NCBI GenBank assembly: GCA_001769855.1
Contig: MEPP01000023.1
Location: forward strand, 73,978 to 137,977
Origin: Bdellovibrionales bacterium GWA2_49_15
Lineage (GTDB): Bacteria > Bdellovibrionota > Bacteriovoracia > Bacteriovoracales > Bacteriovoracaceae
DNA: 64,000 bases
Reading direction: 5' to 3'
Below the pieces are notes generated by a model. That model ran no database searches and was not told where the DNA came from. It worked only from the letters and a program-made list of their open reading frames with translations. Numbering within the stretch: position 1 is the stretch's first letter; the number at the start of each line of letters is the position of its first letter. The translations under genes and the position numbers were made by a program. Below are positions 1-10,876 of this stretch, piece after piece.

Positions 1-1194
1 GTAATCACGGGTCAATTCAAAAACCATAATGATGGAGGTGAAGGGAGATCGTGTAACGGCCGCGAAAAAGCTTCCCATTCCGATAATCGCCATCGCTCCC
101 GAGTGTGGTGACAGATCCCCGAATTGTAGCTGGGCCCCGGTGCCCAAGACGCCGCCAAGGGAAGCGCCGAGGAGGAGGATGGGCATAAAGAGTCCGCCAC
201 TTATGCCACTACCATAGCAGAGCACTGAAGCTAAAAATTTGAAACCAAACAGAGCGATTAAAACGCGCCAATCGTAGATAAGGGAGAGGAGCAGCTCCTC
301 AATGGACGAATGTCCCATGCCCAGAGCTTTGGGTTCCACAAAAGACAGGCCCGCCATGGCCAAAAAGGTGAGCATGATGAGGCCCAACTTGTGTCCGTGC
401 AAAAAATTTAAACTAAATTTGCGATAAAAGAGGACGGACTTGACCCACAAGACTCCCATGATGGAAGCCGTAATTCCCACGCCGATAAAAAAGAACATTT
501 CGCGATAGTTTCGGATGGCATAATGAATTTCAGGATAAGCGTTGGTGTGACCTTGCAAGGCCTGCGATGTTACGGAGGCCACGACTGCGGCGATGACGAT
601 CGATCCAAGCATGCGGGCATTGAGATCGCCGACTACCTCTTCCAGTGTAAAGACCACGGCGGCGATAGGTGTATTAAAGGCAGCGGCAAGGCCGGAGGCC
701 GCACCGATCGCCAACAGGGACTTCACCCGTTTCTTGGACATATGGAAAAAGGTTCCGATATTACTTCCAACCGAAGCTCCGATGGCCACGGTTGGACCTT
801 CTCTTCCGAGAGAAAATCCGGATGACAGCGACAAGATGGAAACAAAAAATTTTGCGATGGAGGAAAAAAACGGTAGCTTGCCGTTAAAGACGGCCAAGGC
901 CACGCGAGCGCCGGGAATGCCGGAGCCGGCGGTAGACGGATATTTGCGGGTTGTGATCCAGCCCGAGATAAAAGTCGCCACCAGTCCGAAGATAAACGCT
1001 TTAAGAGTGAAGGCCGTATTTGTGCCAAAATAAATTGTCAGGAGACGAATCGACTTATCTAGCATGACGGCGACAATGGCCGTCACAAAACCAGTCAAAA
1101 GGGTGAGAGTGAAGTAGGCCCTCTCCTCGCCCGCTTCCGTTCGAAAAAGTCTTCGAAAGAGGGCAAACTGGGTAAAGTCTTTTGGAAGTTTCAA
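1..1194 (-). CDS. ClC-family chloride channel/antiporter (5' part only, cut by window edge)
   Basis: Inner-membrane chloride channel or Cl-/H+ antiporter. Translating the minus strand gives 398 residues open to the window edge. The family's selectivity-filter motifs appear in order: GSGIPGARV near residue 93, GREGPTV near 132, AAFNTPIA near 173 and GSGISGGLFMP near 331. The segment between them is strongly hydrophobic, as in ClC proteins, and it ends in MVFELTRDY, a typical late-helix motif. The start is a TTG at 1194 with AAAGG seven bases upstream; an in-frame stop at 1215-1213 excludes a longer protein. The C-terminus, which could include CBS domains, lies outside the window. It is divergent from groES. 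Confidence 0.93.
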   Translation of the reverse strand, partial: MKLPKDFTQFALFRRLFRTEAGEERAYFTLTLLTGFVTAIVAVMLDKSIRLLTIYFGTNTAFTLKAFIFGLVATFISGWITTRKYPSTAGSGIPGARVALAVFNGKLPFFSSIAKFFVSILSLSSGFSLGREGPTVAIGASVGSNIGTFFHMSKKRVKSLLAIGAASGLAAAFNTPIAAVVFTLEEVVGDLNARMLGSIVIAAVVASVTSQALQGHTNAYPEIHYAIRNYREMFFFIGVGITASIMGVLWVKSVLFYRKFSLNFLHGHKLGLIMLTFLAMAGLSFVEPKALGMGHSSIEELLLSLIYDWRVLIALFGFKFLASVLCYGSGISGGLFMPILLLGASLGGVLGTGAQLQFGDLSPHSGAMAIIGMGSFFAAVTRSPFTSIIMVFELTRDY

Positions 1195-1334
1195 TATTGT
1201 GCCTTTATAGCTTCAAGGTTACATGTCAGGGGAATATCATGCAACTGACTAATTTTATAGAGGGAAATTGCCTGGTAAGTCCTGTAGCCCTTAAATATCA
1301 CGCCGTGTCTTAAAGTTTTATTAATGGCGCGCCC

Positions 1335-1398
1335 TTGACATTCATTCAGGTGATATTAAATTGCTCCCCACGTTTGTTCACAACGCTATGGTTGCGTT
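1335..1398 (+). promoter_or_regulatory. groESL promoter region with an inverted repeat in the leader
   Basis: TTGACA at 1335-1340 is a perfect -35 box. An AT-rich TAAATT-like -10 follows 16 bases later (1357-1362), so the -10 is only a partial match. Further down, AACGC (1382-1386) and GCGTT (1394-1398) form a short inverted repeat ahead of the GAGGAGG ribosome site at about 1421. No CIRCE element (the HrcA operator) is visible, so heat-shock control, if present, uses another signal. The region 1195-1434 holds no other gene. Confidence 0.5.
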
Positions 1399-1434
1399 TT
1401 AAAAAACCTAATCTTTTTTGAGGAGGATCAATTT

Positions 1435-1722
1435 ATGCAAGTTAGACCGTTACAGGATCGAGTATTAGTCGAGAGAACTGAGGAAGAAAACAAAACGAAG
1501 GGTGGAATTATTATTCCAGACAGCAACAAGGAAAAACCAGCTCAAGGGAAAGTTATTTCAGTTGGACCCGGTAAGGTACTTGAAGACGGCAGCTATAAAA
1601 AGTTGGACGTGAAGGCCGGAGATAAAATTATTTTTGGCAAATATGCCGGAACAGAAGTGAAAGTGGGTGGAAAAGATTTATTGATTATGCGTGAGGAAGA
1701 TATTTTTGGTGTTATTCAATAA
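1435..1722 (+). CDS. groS: GroES co-chaperonin
   Basis: Ten-kilodalton co-chaperonin that caps the GroEL cavity in the cytoplasm. It has 95 residues, the normal family length. It starts with [10 protein letters not shown] and carries the mobile-loop segment [19 protein letters not shown] near residues 16-35, and ends with [11 protein letters not shown], all typical of GroES. A strong GAGGAGG site precedes the ATG. It is the first gene of the groES-groEL operon, 35 bases ahead of groEL. Confidence 0.98.
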   Translation: MQVRPLQDRVLVERTEEENKTKGGIIIPDSNKEKPAQGKVISVGPGKVLEDGSYKKLDVKAGDKIIFGKYAGTEVKVGGKDLLIMREEDIFGVIQ

Positions 1723-1733
1723 TTAAAATTTAA

Positions 1734-3413
<1,680 letters not shown>

Positions 3414-3444
3414 TTCTGTCCCATTAGTATTTGATCTCATACGA

Positions 3445-3473
3445 GGGAGGGTTTTTAACCCTCCCTTTTTTTT
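3445..3473 (+). terminator. Rho-independent terminator of groESL
   Basis: GGGAGGGTT (3445-3453) and AACCCTCCC (3457-3465) form a perfect nine-base stem with a three-base loop, followed by eight Ts. Confidence 0.93.
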
Positions 3474-3593
3474 GGCCGGTCTTAATACCTGACCGTGGCA
3501 GCAGGGTATGCAGCAGCCCTTTTTGCCCATTTTAAAGCTTGGCGACGCGTAGCATAATTAGCTTTGGGATAATGGAATCAGAGGCAGAATATT

Positions 3594-4052
3594 ATGTCTT
3601 TACCCGAAGAACGCTTCCTATTTTACCTAAAATTGCGGCCGGAGCTTCCCGCCTTTTTCTTTCCACTGGCGCGCCTGCTTTCAGGCTTTGGTGTTGATCT
3701 CGTTCCCGTCAATTTTGAGGATTTGAAAAATTTAACCGCCCTCGGAAAGTCGACAATAATTTTATCCGTGTGCCAGGACTTATCGGCATATAGAAGTTTA
3801 TTGATCGGTCGAAAATATTATCTTGACCATGCTCTCCTCAATGGGAAGCATAAGCTCATTGATGCCACAAGCTTCTCGCCGGTTTCACAAATAGTTACGT
3901 TACAGCGAAAAAATCGTTACTTTTATCACAAACTTCCCATCACTATGGATGATTTGGCCAGAGAGGTAGCTATTGTTTATTATAATGAGTACAAGCAAGC
4001 TGAAGTGTGGCCAGGCGGCAAAAGAACAACACTTCCGGCACTGACGGGGTGA
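3594..4052 (+). CDS. Hypothetical protein, lineage-specific
   Basis: 152 residues; I do not recognise a family. It has no signal peptide and no membrane helix. The sequence is mixed alpha/beta, with hydrophobic stretches such as STIILSVCQ around residues 53-61, and looks like a small soluble cytoplasmic domain. It is followed six bases later by another unknown gene and then, with a one-base overlap, by a methyltransferase gene, so the three are probably one transcription unit. Coding confidence rests on length, codon pattern and tight packing with its neighbours. Confidence 0.7.
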   Translation: MSLPEERFLFYLKLRPELPAFFFPLARLLSGFGVDLVPVNFEDLKNLTALGKSTIILSVCQDLSAYRSLLIGRKYYLDHALLNGKHKLIDATSFSPVSQIVTLQRKNRYFYHKLPITMDDLAREVAIVYYNEYKQAEVWPGGKRTTLPALTG

Positions 4053-4058
4053 CGAGCA

Positions 4059-4511
4059 ATGAACGACCAACAGCTTATCGTGCGCAGTTTACTGGTGTTG
4101 ATTAAGTTAGATGCTGAAGCATTATATGACCGGCTGAAATATAATTTTCGCGAATACATGCAGATCTTCGCCAATAAGAGAACCCGAGAACACTTCAAAG
4201 ATGTTCTTCGAACTCGTTTTTTTGATGTTCCGATCACCGATCTAAAATATCTAAGTGAAGACCTTTTGCTGGCCCTGGATAAATTTTATAAGGAAGTTGA
4301 TGCCTTGAAGTGGTATCTGAATGCTACGGAGGATATGCCGGCCACAGTAGAAGATCGAGTTGTTCGGGTTTTGAGAGATGTGCAAATGCATTATGATGTT
4401 TTGAGACTTTATTTAGAAGCGGAGCTTGGACATGTCGGTGTTGCTCCGACCTCACCTGCCCAGGAAGATCCTGCACTCGATCCTTTCAAAATCGATCTGC
4501 CTGAATCATAA
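4059..4511 (+). CDS. Hypothetical helical protein
   Basis: 150 residues, predicted mostly alpha-helical and rich in charged residues and leucine (for example the segment LSEDLLLALDKFYKEVDAL, about residues 65-83). There is no signal peptide and no recognised domain. The stop codon TAA shares its last base with the ATG of the methyltransferase gene, so translation is probably coupled. Function unknown. Confidence 0.7.
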   Translation: MNDQQLIVRSLLVLIKLDAEALYDRLKYNFREYMQIFANKRTREHFKDVLRTRFFDVPITDLKYLSEDLLLALDKFYKEVDALKWYLNATEDMPATVEDRVVRVLRDVQMHYDVLRLYLEAELGHVGVAPTSPAQEDPALDPFKIDLPES

Positions 4512-5185
4512 TGACAAATATGTGGGCAGTTTTGTTTTCAATTCTAATTGTTAGTTCAGTGTTTGGGGAAGAATCTTCCCGCAACAAATTTGAAATGCTC
4601 TCCGGTGTACGTCAGAGTAAAGACGAAAAATCCATGTGGGACACCAAGTACTCACACAGCCAATATGTTTTTGGGAAGACCCCTGCGAAATTTTTGGCCT
4701 CCAATTTTGATTACATCCCTTCTGGTGCCACTGTTCTTGATATGGGAATGGGTGAAGGGCGAAATGCCGTCTTCCTGGCACGCAAGGGCTACAAGGTCAT
4801 TGGAATTGATATTAGCTCTGTGGCGGTACGTAAGGCGCGGGCCTTGGCCCAGGAATTTGGTGTTCGAATTGAGACCATCATTGCTTCCATGACCGATTAT
4901 AAAATCCCTGACGCGAGCTACGATGCCATTATTTGCTTTTATTACGTTGAAAGATCTCTGCATGAAAAAATGATGAAATGGTTACGCCCGGGCGGGATTC
5001 TGATTTATGAGGCCCATACTGAAAATCAGTTGAAAGTTCCCGGCAATGAGCACTATTCGCGTAAATATCTCTTGCGCCCCGGGGAGCTTTTGGGACTTTT
5101 TTCGCCTATGAAACTGCTTAAATATGAGGAGCCCCTGCACCACAAAGAATATACAACCAGCATAATTTTGCAAAAATCCAAGTAG
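4511..5185 (+). CDS. Class I SAM-dependent methyltransferase with an N-terminal signal-like segment
   Basis: 224 residues. The Rossmann motif I reads VLDMGMGEGRNAVFLARKG (about residues 75-93), followed by the acidic end of strand 2 in VIGIDIS and a later YDAIICFYYVE strand. This is the TehB/UbiE-like class I methyltransferase fold. It begins with about 20 residues that look like a signal peptide (MWAVLFSILIVSSVFG then EESS), which is unusual because SAM is cytoplasmic; a later start would remove the segment, but no good internal start with a ribosome site is visible. The substrate is unknown. Confidence 0.85.
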   Translation: MTNMWAVLFSILIVSSVFGEESSRNKFEMLSGVRQSKDEKSMWDTKYSHSQYVFGKTPAKFLASNFDYIPSGATVLDMGMGEGRNAVFLARKGYKVIGIDISSVAVRKARALAQEFGVRIETIIASMTDYKIPDASYDAIICFYYVERSLHEKMMKWLRPGGILIYEAHTENQLKVPGNEHYSRKYLLRPGELLGLFSPMKLLKYEEPLHHKEYTTSIILQKSK

Positions 5186-5243
5186 ACGAAGGCCTAAAAT
5201 CCCGCTTTCAAATTTTTTTACTCTCTTGCATAATAAGTATTAG

Positions 5244-5933
5244 ATGAAAATTAAACCTGGTATTTATCTTTTTCTATCGGCAATGCTGTTTTCCCTATCC
5301 AGCTATGGCAAAGAAGAGTTGACCGGACTTTTCTCCGCCCGCGTGTCAAAGATCAACGTAGAAGGTGGCCTCGTTCGTGTTCGTGCCCAATTTGACAATG
5401 TTCGCTATCTCAACAAAAAAGACAAAGTCAGTTTTTGGGATGTCCATCACCCCTTAATTCGATGCACCGCTTATGTCGTTGGCAAAAGTAATGACTATTT
5501 CACGATCCGAGTGCCCGACTATAAAAGTTGTTTAAGAGGCGTAACCATGAGTCTTGGGCGTTATTTGCAATTTTACTCCCAGGATTTGGCCAATAATATA
5601 GCGATGGGTCGTGAATTGGTGGATATTTTGCTGAAAAAGCGACTGGCCATTCAAGGTAAAGTTTCGCGCAATCAAAAAGATCTTGATAGCTACACTGAGA
5701 AGGTTAATGCCATTAACGAGAGATATAAATTACTGCGCGAAAAATTGGAAAGTGAGTGGAGAGAAGAGTTGGGCCTGATCGAAGATGATCGTCTGGTGTC
5801 TTTAAGAAATTTTAAAGACCTGCAAATGCGACTTGATGAGCTTGATTTGAAACTGCAGAAATATAAAATTGAGGACGAGAATCTCGTCACAGATCGATGG
5901 TCGCTTGATCCCCGTCTCTTTTATAAAAAATAA
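5244..5933 (+). CDS. Hypothetical exported protein with C-terminal coiled coil
   Basis: 229 residues. A signal peptide (hydrophobic YLFLSAMLFSLSSYG, cleavage near residue 22) is followed by a beta-rich domain of about 80 residues with two cysteines (in LIRCTAY and YKSCLRG). The last 130 residues are a long charged helix with heptad-like spacing, probably a coiled coil. The likely location is the periplasm. No known family recognised. Confidence 0.75.
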   Translation: MKIKPGIYLFLSAMLFSLSSYGKEELTGLFSARVSKINVEGGLVRVRAQFDNVRYLNKKDKVSFWDVHHPLIRCTAYVVGKSNDYFTIRVPDYKSCLRGVTMSLGRYLQFYSQDLANNIAMGRELVDILLKKRLAIQGKVSRNQKDLDSYTEKVNAINERYKLLREKLESEWREELGLIEDDRLVSLRNFKDLQMRLDELDLKLQKYKIEDENLVTDRWSLDPRLFYKK

Positions 5934-6030
5934 CACAACGCATTTTCACCAAAAAAACTTGTTCGTAATAATTTTTGATTGACCCAGTTTTTTACACTAC
6001 ACTTACTGATCAAACTTGTAAGGAGTGACT

Positions 6031-7671
6031 ATGCGAATGACTATAAAAATGATTGTCAGCTTGTTTGCGCTGTTTTTAATGGCGACTTCCTATGCTGAAA
6101 ATTTGGGTAATCCAAATGCACCAAAAGGCGGAACTTTTCTCTATAACTTAGAATCTGTTCCAACCACGATGCATCCTCTTTCCTCTACCGATGCGTATGG
6201 GCAAGTGGTTCAGGATTATGTGCTTGATTCGCTCGCCCAACGTCACCCTGATACTTATGAATGGGTGCCGGCCATGGCCTCATCTTGGACAATTTCAAAG
6301 GACGGAAAAGTTTTTGAATTTGTGTTGCGCGACGGAGTGAAATGGCACGACGGAAAACCACTTACCGCTGAAGACGTGAAATTTTCCTTCGATGCCATCG
6401 TTGAACCCACCAACAAATATAAGACCGCCCATATGCGCCCTTATTACGAGGATATTGAAAAAGTAGAAATCCTTGCTCCCAATAAGGTGCGATTTACCTG
6501 CAAAAAAACCTACTTCCAGAATTTTGCGGTTGCTGCCGGACTGGCAATTTTACCCAAGCACGTTTATGAGAACCCAAGTAAAGAGGAAGAGAAGAAGTTA
6601 AATAAGACCATCATCGGAACTGGTGCTTATAAGGTCGACACTTATGACCGGACCAAAGGCATCACTCTTAAAAGAAACACCGATTGGTGGGGATACAATG
6701 TCGATTTTTACAAAAACACCCAAAATTACGACAAAATTCTGATGAAGTTTGTAAAAGAAGACACCATCGCGATCACCATGATCGAGAAGGAAGAGTTAGA
6801 TTTTATTTCGCTTAGTACTGAAGCCTACAACAAGAAAACTTCCGGTGCACGCTGGGGCAAATCGGCATTCAAAGTTAAATATGAGTCCAAGGCCGCCAAA
6901 GGATATGCATTTCTCGGATTCAATTTAAATGAACCGATGTTTAAGAGCAAAAAACTCCGCACCGCCCTTTATCATCTCGTGAATCGCGAATTGATGAATG
7001 AAAAATTTCTTTTTGGACAAAGTGAATTGGCCAATGGTCCCTGGTACAAGCAAAGTGAATATGCCAATCCTGATGTGAAACCCATTCTTTTTGACATGAA
7101 AAAGGCCATGGACTTATTAAGTGAGGATGGCTGGAAAGATACGGACGGCGATCAGATTGTCGATAAGATGATTGACGGGCAAAAAGTAAAACTGAGCTTC
7201 ACGATTTTGGAACCACTGCAAGATTTTGTGAAATATCTGACTGTTTTTAAAGAAGATGCTAAAAAGGCCGGTGTTGACGTCAATATCAAATATGTGGAGT
7301 GGAATACGTTCATTAAGCTTTTGGATGAGCGCAAATTTCAGATGGTTCGTTTGGCTTGGGGAGCTGGTTCTGTCGATATCGATCCAAAACAGATTTGGCA
7401 TTCCTCATCTTATGAACAGCAGGGGTCCAACTTCATTAACTACAACAATCCCAAGGTTGATAAGCTGATTGACGAGGCCCGCATGGCCATCGAAAAAAAG
7501 GACCGTGTAAAACTGTTACGTGATGTTTATAAAATGATTGCGGATGATGTGCCTTACATTTTCTTTTTTAATTCGAGATATGGGTATTATGGCCATACAA
7601 AACGTTTAAAACGCGTTAAGGATACCTATAATTACACCGTAGGCCTTTCTTATTGGTGGCTGGAAAAGTAA
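6031..7671 (+). CDS. yejA: Peptide ABC transporter, periplasmic substrate-binding protein (SBP_bac_5, YejA-like)
   Basis: Extracytoplasmic oligopeptide-binding protein of 546 residues. A signal peptide (MRMTIKMIVSLFALFLMATSYA) precedes the mature start NLGNPNAPKGGTF, a hallmark of the YejA subgroup. Family-5 landmarks include LRDGVKWHDGKPLTAEDVKF near residue 107. The ATG at 6031 is chosen over the in-frame GTG at 6025 because AAGGAG sits at 6020-6025. It heads a six-gene operon. In enterobacteria YejABEF imports microcin C and small peptides; the ligand here is unknown. Confidence 0.92.
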   Translation: MRMTIKMIVSLFALFLMATSYAENLGNPNAPKGGTFLYNLESVPTTMHPLSSTDAYGQVVQDYVLDSLAQRHPDTYEWVPAMASSWTISKDGKVFEFVLRDGVKWHDGKPLTAEDVKFSFDAIVEPTNKYKTAHMRPYYEDIEKVEILAPNKVRFTCKKTYFQNFAVAAGLAILPKHVYENPSKEEEKKLNKTIIGTGAYKVDTYDRTKGITLKRNTDWWGYNVDFYKNTQNYDKILMKFVKEDTIAITMIEKEELDFISLSTEAYNKKTSGARWGKSAFKVKYESKAAKGYAFLGFNLNEPMFKSKKLRTALYHLVNRELMNEKFLFGQSELANGPWYKQSEYANPDVKPILFDMKKAMDLLSEDGWKDTDGDQIVDKMIDGQKVKLSFTILEPLQDFVKYLTVFKEDAKKAGVDVNIKYVEWNTFIKLLDERKFQMVRLAWGAGSVDIDPKQIWHSSSYEQQGSNFINYNNPKVDKLIDEARMAIEKKDRVKLLRDVYKMIADDVPYIFFFNSRYGYYGHTKRLKRVKDTYNYTVGLSYWWLEK

Positions 7672-7674
7672 TCT

Positions 7675-8724
7675 GTGGGACTCGGAACATACATACTAAG
7701 ACGATTTTTAATCATGATTCCAACTTTGTTGGGCGTGACGCTGATCGTCTTTTTTATTATCAACCTGGCTCCGGGTAGTCCCATTGAGCAAAAAATTCAG
7801 CAACTCAAATTTTCCGGCATGGGGGCGGCCGGAGGTGGCGGTGGAATATCTTCCAGGAGTGGTGAACGCAGTAGTGCCATTTCATCAGAAGTTATCGAGG
7901 CCTTAAAAAAACAGTATGGCTTTGATAAACCCGTTCATATCCGTTACTTCTTATGGCTAAAAAATTTGGCCCATCTGAATTTTGGAGATTCGTTCACATA
8001 CGGGGATTCCGTCATCAGTGTCATTGTCAGTAAATTTCCCGTTTCTCTCCAGTTTGGCGTCACCAGTTTATTCCTAAGTTACATCGTGTGTATTTTCTTG
8101 GGAGTATTTAAGGCCATTAGAAATGGCGGTCAATTCGACATGCTTTCCAGTGTCCTCCTTTTCGCGCTGTATTCAATTCCTAGCTTTATGTTGGCGATTG
8201 TTTTGATTCAGTTTGTCGCGGGTGGGAATTATCTGGAATGGTTTCCCATTGGGGGGCTACTCTCGGATAATTATGATGATCTGACCATGATGGGTAAATT
8301 TTGGGATCGTTTGCATCACTTTATTCTGCCTCTCGTTTGCTACATGATTGGAAGTTTTACTGTTCTCACGATGTTGATGAAAAATTCTCTCTTGGACGAG
8401 ATCAAAAAAGATTATATCCGCACTGCGCGGGCCAAGGGGCTCTCGGAGAAAGTGGTGTATTTAAAGCACGCCCTCAGAAATGCGTTAATTCCGATCGTGA
8501 CGGGCCTTGGTGGATTTTTATCAGTTTTTTTCGCTGGCTCTCTCTTGCTAGAGGTGATTTTTCGCCTGGATGGAATTGGCCTGATGAGCTATCAAGCTGT
8601 GCTGGAGCGTGATTATAACGTCATAATGGGTTCTGTTTTTATTCAAAGTATCTTGATGTTGGTCGGAAATTTACTGAGTGATATTGCCTATGTAGTGGTT
8701 GACCCAAGGATCGATTTCACATGA
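7675..8724 (+). CDS. yejB: Peptide ABC transporter permease, YejB-like
   Basis: Inner-membrane permease of 349 residues, DppB/OppB family. It begins with YILRRFLIMIPTLLGVTLIVF, has an insertion rich in Gly and Ser near residues 45-70, the EAA-type loop around RTARAKGLSEKVVYLKHALRN, and ends with VVDPRIDF, a YejB-type terminus. The start is GTG, four bases after the yejA stop, with GGAAAAG upstream. It overlaps yejE by four bases (ATGA). Confidence 0.9.
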   Translation: MGLGTYILRRFLIMIPTLLGVTLIVFFIINLAPGSPIEQKIQQLKFSGMGAAGGGGGISSRSGERSSAISSEVIEALKKQYGFDKPVHIRYFLWLKNLAHLNFGDSFTYGDSVISVIVSKFPVSLQFGVTSLFLSYIVCIFLGVFKAIRNGGQFDMLSSVLLFALYSIPSFMLAIVLIQFVAGGNYLEWFPIGGLLSDNYDDLTMMGKFWDRLHHFILPLVCYMIGSFTVLTMLMKNSLLDEIKKDYIRTARAKGLSEKVVYLKHALRNALIPIVTGLGGFLSVFFAGSLLLEVIFRLDGIGLMSYQAVLERDYNVIMGSVFIQSILMLVGNLLSDIAYVVVDPRIDFT

Positions 8725-9740
8725 TCGAACGTTTAATAACCAATGAACTAACCCTGAAAAGATACCGGCGGTTTAAAAAAAGAAAACTGTCAGTGGTATC
8801 AGTGTATTTGTTGTTCCTGGGAATTCTTGTGACCTTGATTGCGCCGGTTCTTTCGAACAGTCGTCCCATTGTCATGAAGTATCACGGGCATATCTATTTT
8901 CCTGCAATTTTTAATTATCACCCCACGGTCTTTGGAATCACGGATACCTTTGATACCGATTATCGTTCCTTAAACTTTTCAAATGGTGATGGTGCCTGGT
9001 GGCCGATCAATAGATGGGACCCCTTTGAAAGTAACAAGGTTATTGAAAATTATCCCGGCCCACCGACAAAAGAAAACTGGATGGGAACTGATGATCGCGG
9101 TCGCGATGTTTTTACCCGACTCCTGTATGGTTTTAAGTACAGTATTGTATATGCCGTTTTAGTCTGGGTTATCGATTTTGCGATTGGAACTATCCTGGGC
9201 AGCTTGATGGGCTTTTACGGTGGCAAAATAGATTTTTTTGGCCAAAGAATTGTTGAGATTATGAGCACGGTGCCTCAATTCTTCCTCCTGATTATCTTGA
9301 TTTCTATTTTCACCCCAAGTCTCCTGATGCTGGTTTTGATTTCCAGCTTATTCTCCTGGATCAGCATCAGTTATTATGTTCGCGCCGAATTTTTAAAAAA
9401 TAGGAAGCGGGAATTTGTTGAAGCCGCTCGCGCGATGGGAGCTTCTTCCTACAAAATTGTGTTCAAACATATCTTGCCCAATTCCTTGACCCCTCTCATA
9501 ACCTTTGCCCCTTTTGCTATCGCCGGCCATATCTCCGGATTGGCATCACTCGACTATCTTGGATTCGGACTTGAAGTGCCGACTCCGAGCTGGGGAGAGT
9601 TATTGGCCCAGGCGCAGAAAAATTATACCATCGCATGGTGGCTGGCCGTTTATCCATCCCTTGCTCTCTTTACGACGCTGACTCTTTTGAACTTAATTGG
9701 AGAAGGGATTCGTGATGCCATGGATCCCAACATGGTCTGA
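8721..9740 (+). CDS. yejE: Peptide ABC transporter permease, YejE-like
   Basis: Second membrane subunit, 339 residues, DppC family. The N-terminal RRFKKRKLSVVSVYLLFLG helix leads to a large periplasmic loop (residues about 40-120) as in YejE, with ENWMGTDDRGRDVFTRLLYG near residue 114. The EAA loop is FVEAARAMGASSYKIVFKHIL near residue 233. It ends GIRDAMDPNMV. The ATPase gene yejF expected next is absent; the following gene, starting on the last base of the stop, belongs to a different ABC family. Confidence 0.9.
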   Translation: MIERLITNELTLKRYRRFKKRKLSVVSVYLLFLGILVTLIAPVLSNSRPIVMKYHGHIYFPAIFNYHPTVFGITDTFDTDYRSLNFSNGDGAWWPINRWDPFESNKVIENYPGPPTKENWMGTDDRGRDVFTRLLYGFKYSIVYAVLVWVIDFAIGTILGSLMGFYGGKIDFFGQRIVEIMSTVPQFFLLIILISIFTPSLLMLVLISSLFSWISISYYVRAEFLKNRKREFVEAARAMGASSYKIVFKHILPNSLTPLITFAPFAIAGHISGLASLDYLGFGLEVPTPSWGELLAQAQKNYTIAWWLAVYPSLALFTTLTLLNLIGEGIRDAMDPNMV

Positions 9741-10876
9741 TGCTAAATCCTATTCTTGGTCTTTGGATTATTTTTTTCAGCTCGCTTGTTCAGGCGAAGA
9801 TTCCTCAGCAGATTTCAGACTGTCTCAAACGGCTTCATGGCACAGTCCAGGAAGAAGCACCTCTCTACGCTCAAGGGTTTAGTGCCTATAGGGCCAAAGA
9901 ATTTTCTTTTATAGAAATTAAGAAGGGTTTTGGTTTAAAAGGGGAAGCAGAGATTATCTTGATTTCTCCCACGCCTCTCCTCTGCCCGGGAATCAAAATG
10001 CTTCGCCCTCCTTTTAAGAGGGTGCTCAGCCTTTCAACCACCTTCATTCCTCTTTTTGAGCTAGGCAAAAATCAAGATTTTCTTTTGGCGATTAGTGGCA
10101 AGAATTTTATAAATAGTGCTTGGGCGATGGAAAGATTAAAAGATGGGCGAGTGAAAGACCTCGGCTATCCGCCGAATTTGGAAACTTTAGCTTATTTAGC
10201 GCCGGATCTTATTTTGCTCTATCCGCTGGCCGAGCAGGAATTTTCTCTCGAAGCTAAACTAAAAGCATTAAAGTTAAATTATCTCAGCTTCGCGGAATAT
10301 CTTGAGCCTCATCCCCTGGGAAGGGCCGAGTGGATTAAGGTCTTTTGTAACATCCTTGAATGTGGCGTGAACGTGAATGATTTTTTTTCGAAAATCGTGG
10401 GAGATTACGAAAATATTAAAAGCCGTGCTCAAAAGACTGCCACAAGGCCAAAAGTCATGATGGGATCTTTTTGGGGTGGTGATTGGCAATCTCCCGGCGG
10501 TGATAGTTATCTGGCGAAGTTGGTGTACGATGCGGGTGGAGATTATGTCTTTGCCAGCCCTAAAACGTCTCAGACAAAGGTCATGGACTTTGAATTCGTG
10601 TATTCCATTTTCCCGAGCGTTACTATTTGGTTACCCCATGCCAGCATGCGAGATTTGAACTCTCTACAACAGGAAGATTCCCGCTACAACATGTTAAAGA
10701 AATTCAATCTTCAAATTTTTAATTATGATAAAATCAAAAGTGAAAATGGTGGCATCGATTTTTGGGAAAATGGGGTCTATCGGCCGGATCTGGTGTTGTC
10801 AGATTTGATGCAAATTTTTCATCCTGAGCTGGGCACAGGGCAGTCGCTCGTTTGGTATAGGGCCTTGAAGTGGTAA
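9740..10876 (+). CDS. Periplasmic binding protein, BtuF/FepB type
   Basis: 378 residues with a signal peptide (LGLWIIFFSSLVQA). The helical-backbone binding-protein pattern is visible in LETLAYLAPDLILLYP near residue 150, the segment where this family has its conserved PDL strand, and in HPLGRAEWIKVFCNIL near 195. Such proteins deliver cobalamin, haem or ferric siderophores to FecCD permeases. The permease and ATPase follow directly, overlapping. Cobalamin is an attractive ligand because B12-dependent metH lies about 7 kb away, but the sequence does not settle this. Confidence 0.85.
   Translation: MLNPILGLWIIFFSSLVQAKIPQQISDCLKRLHGTVQEEAPLYAQGFSAYRAKEFSFIEIKKGFGLKGEAEIILISPTPLLCPGIKMLRPPFKRVLSLSTTFIPLFELGKNQDFLLAISGKNFINSAWAMERLKDGRVKDLGYPPNLETLAYLAPDLILLYPLAEQEFSLEAKLKALKLNYLSFAEYLEPHPLGRAEWIKVFCNILECGVNVNDFFSKIVGDYENIKSRAQKTATRPKVMMGSFWGGDWQSPGGDSYLAKLVYDAGGDYVFASPKTSQTKVMDFEFVYSIFPSVTIWLPHASMRDLNSLQQEDSRYNMLKKFNLQIFNYDKIKSENGGIDFWENGVYRPDLVLSDLMQIFHPELGTGQSLVWYRALKW

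Noticed and set aside
12..1033. Several open frames on both strands over the first kilobase
   Set aside because: Only one minus-strand frame carries the ClC motifs; the others are shadows of it.
1260..1434. CIRCE heat-shock operator before groES
   Set aside because: The TTAGCACTC-N9-GAGTGCTAA pattern is absent.
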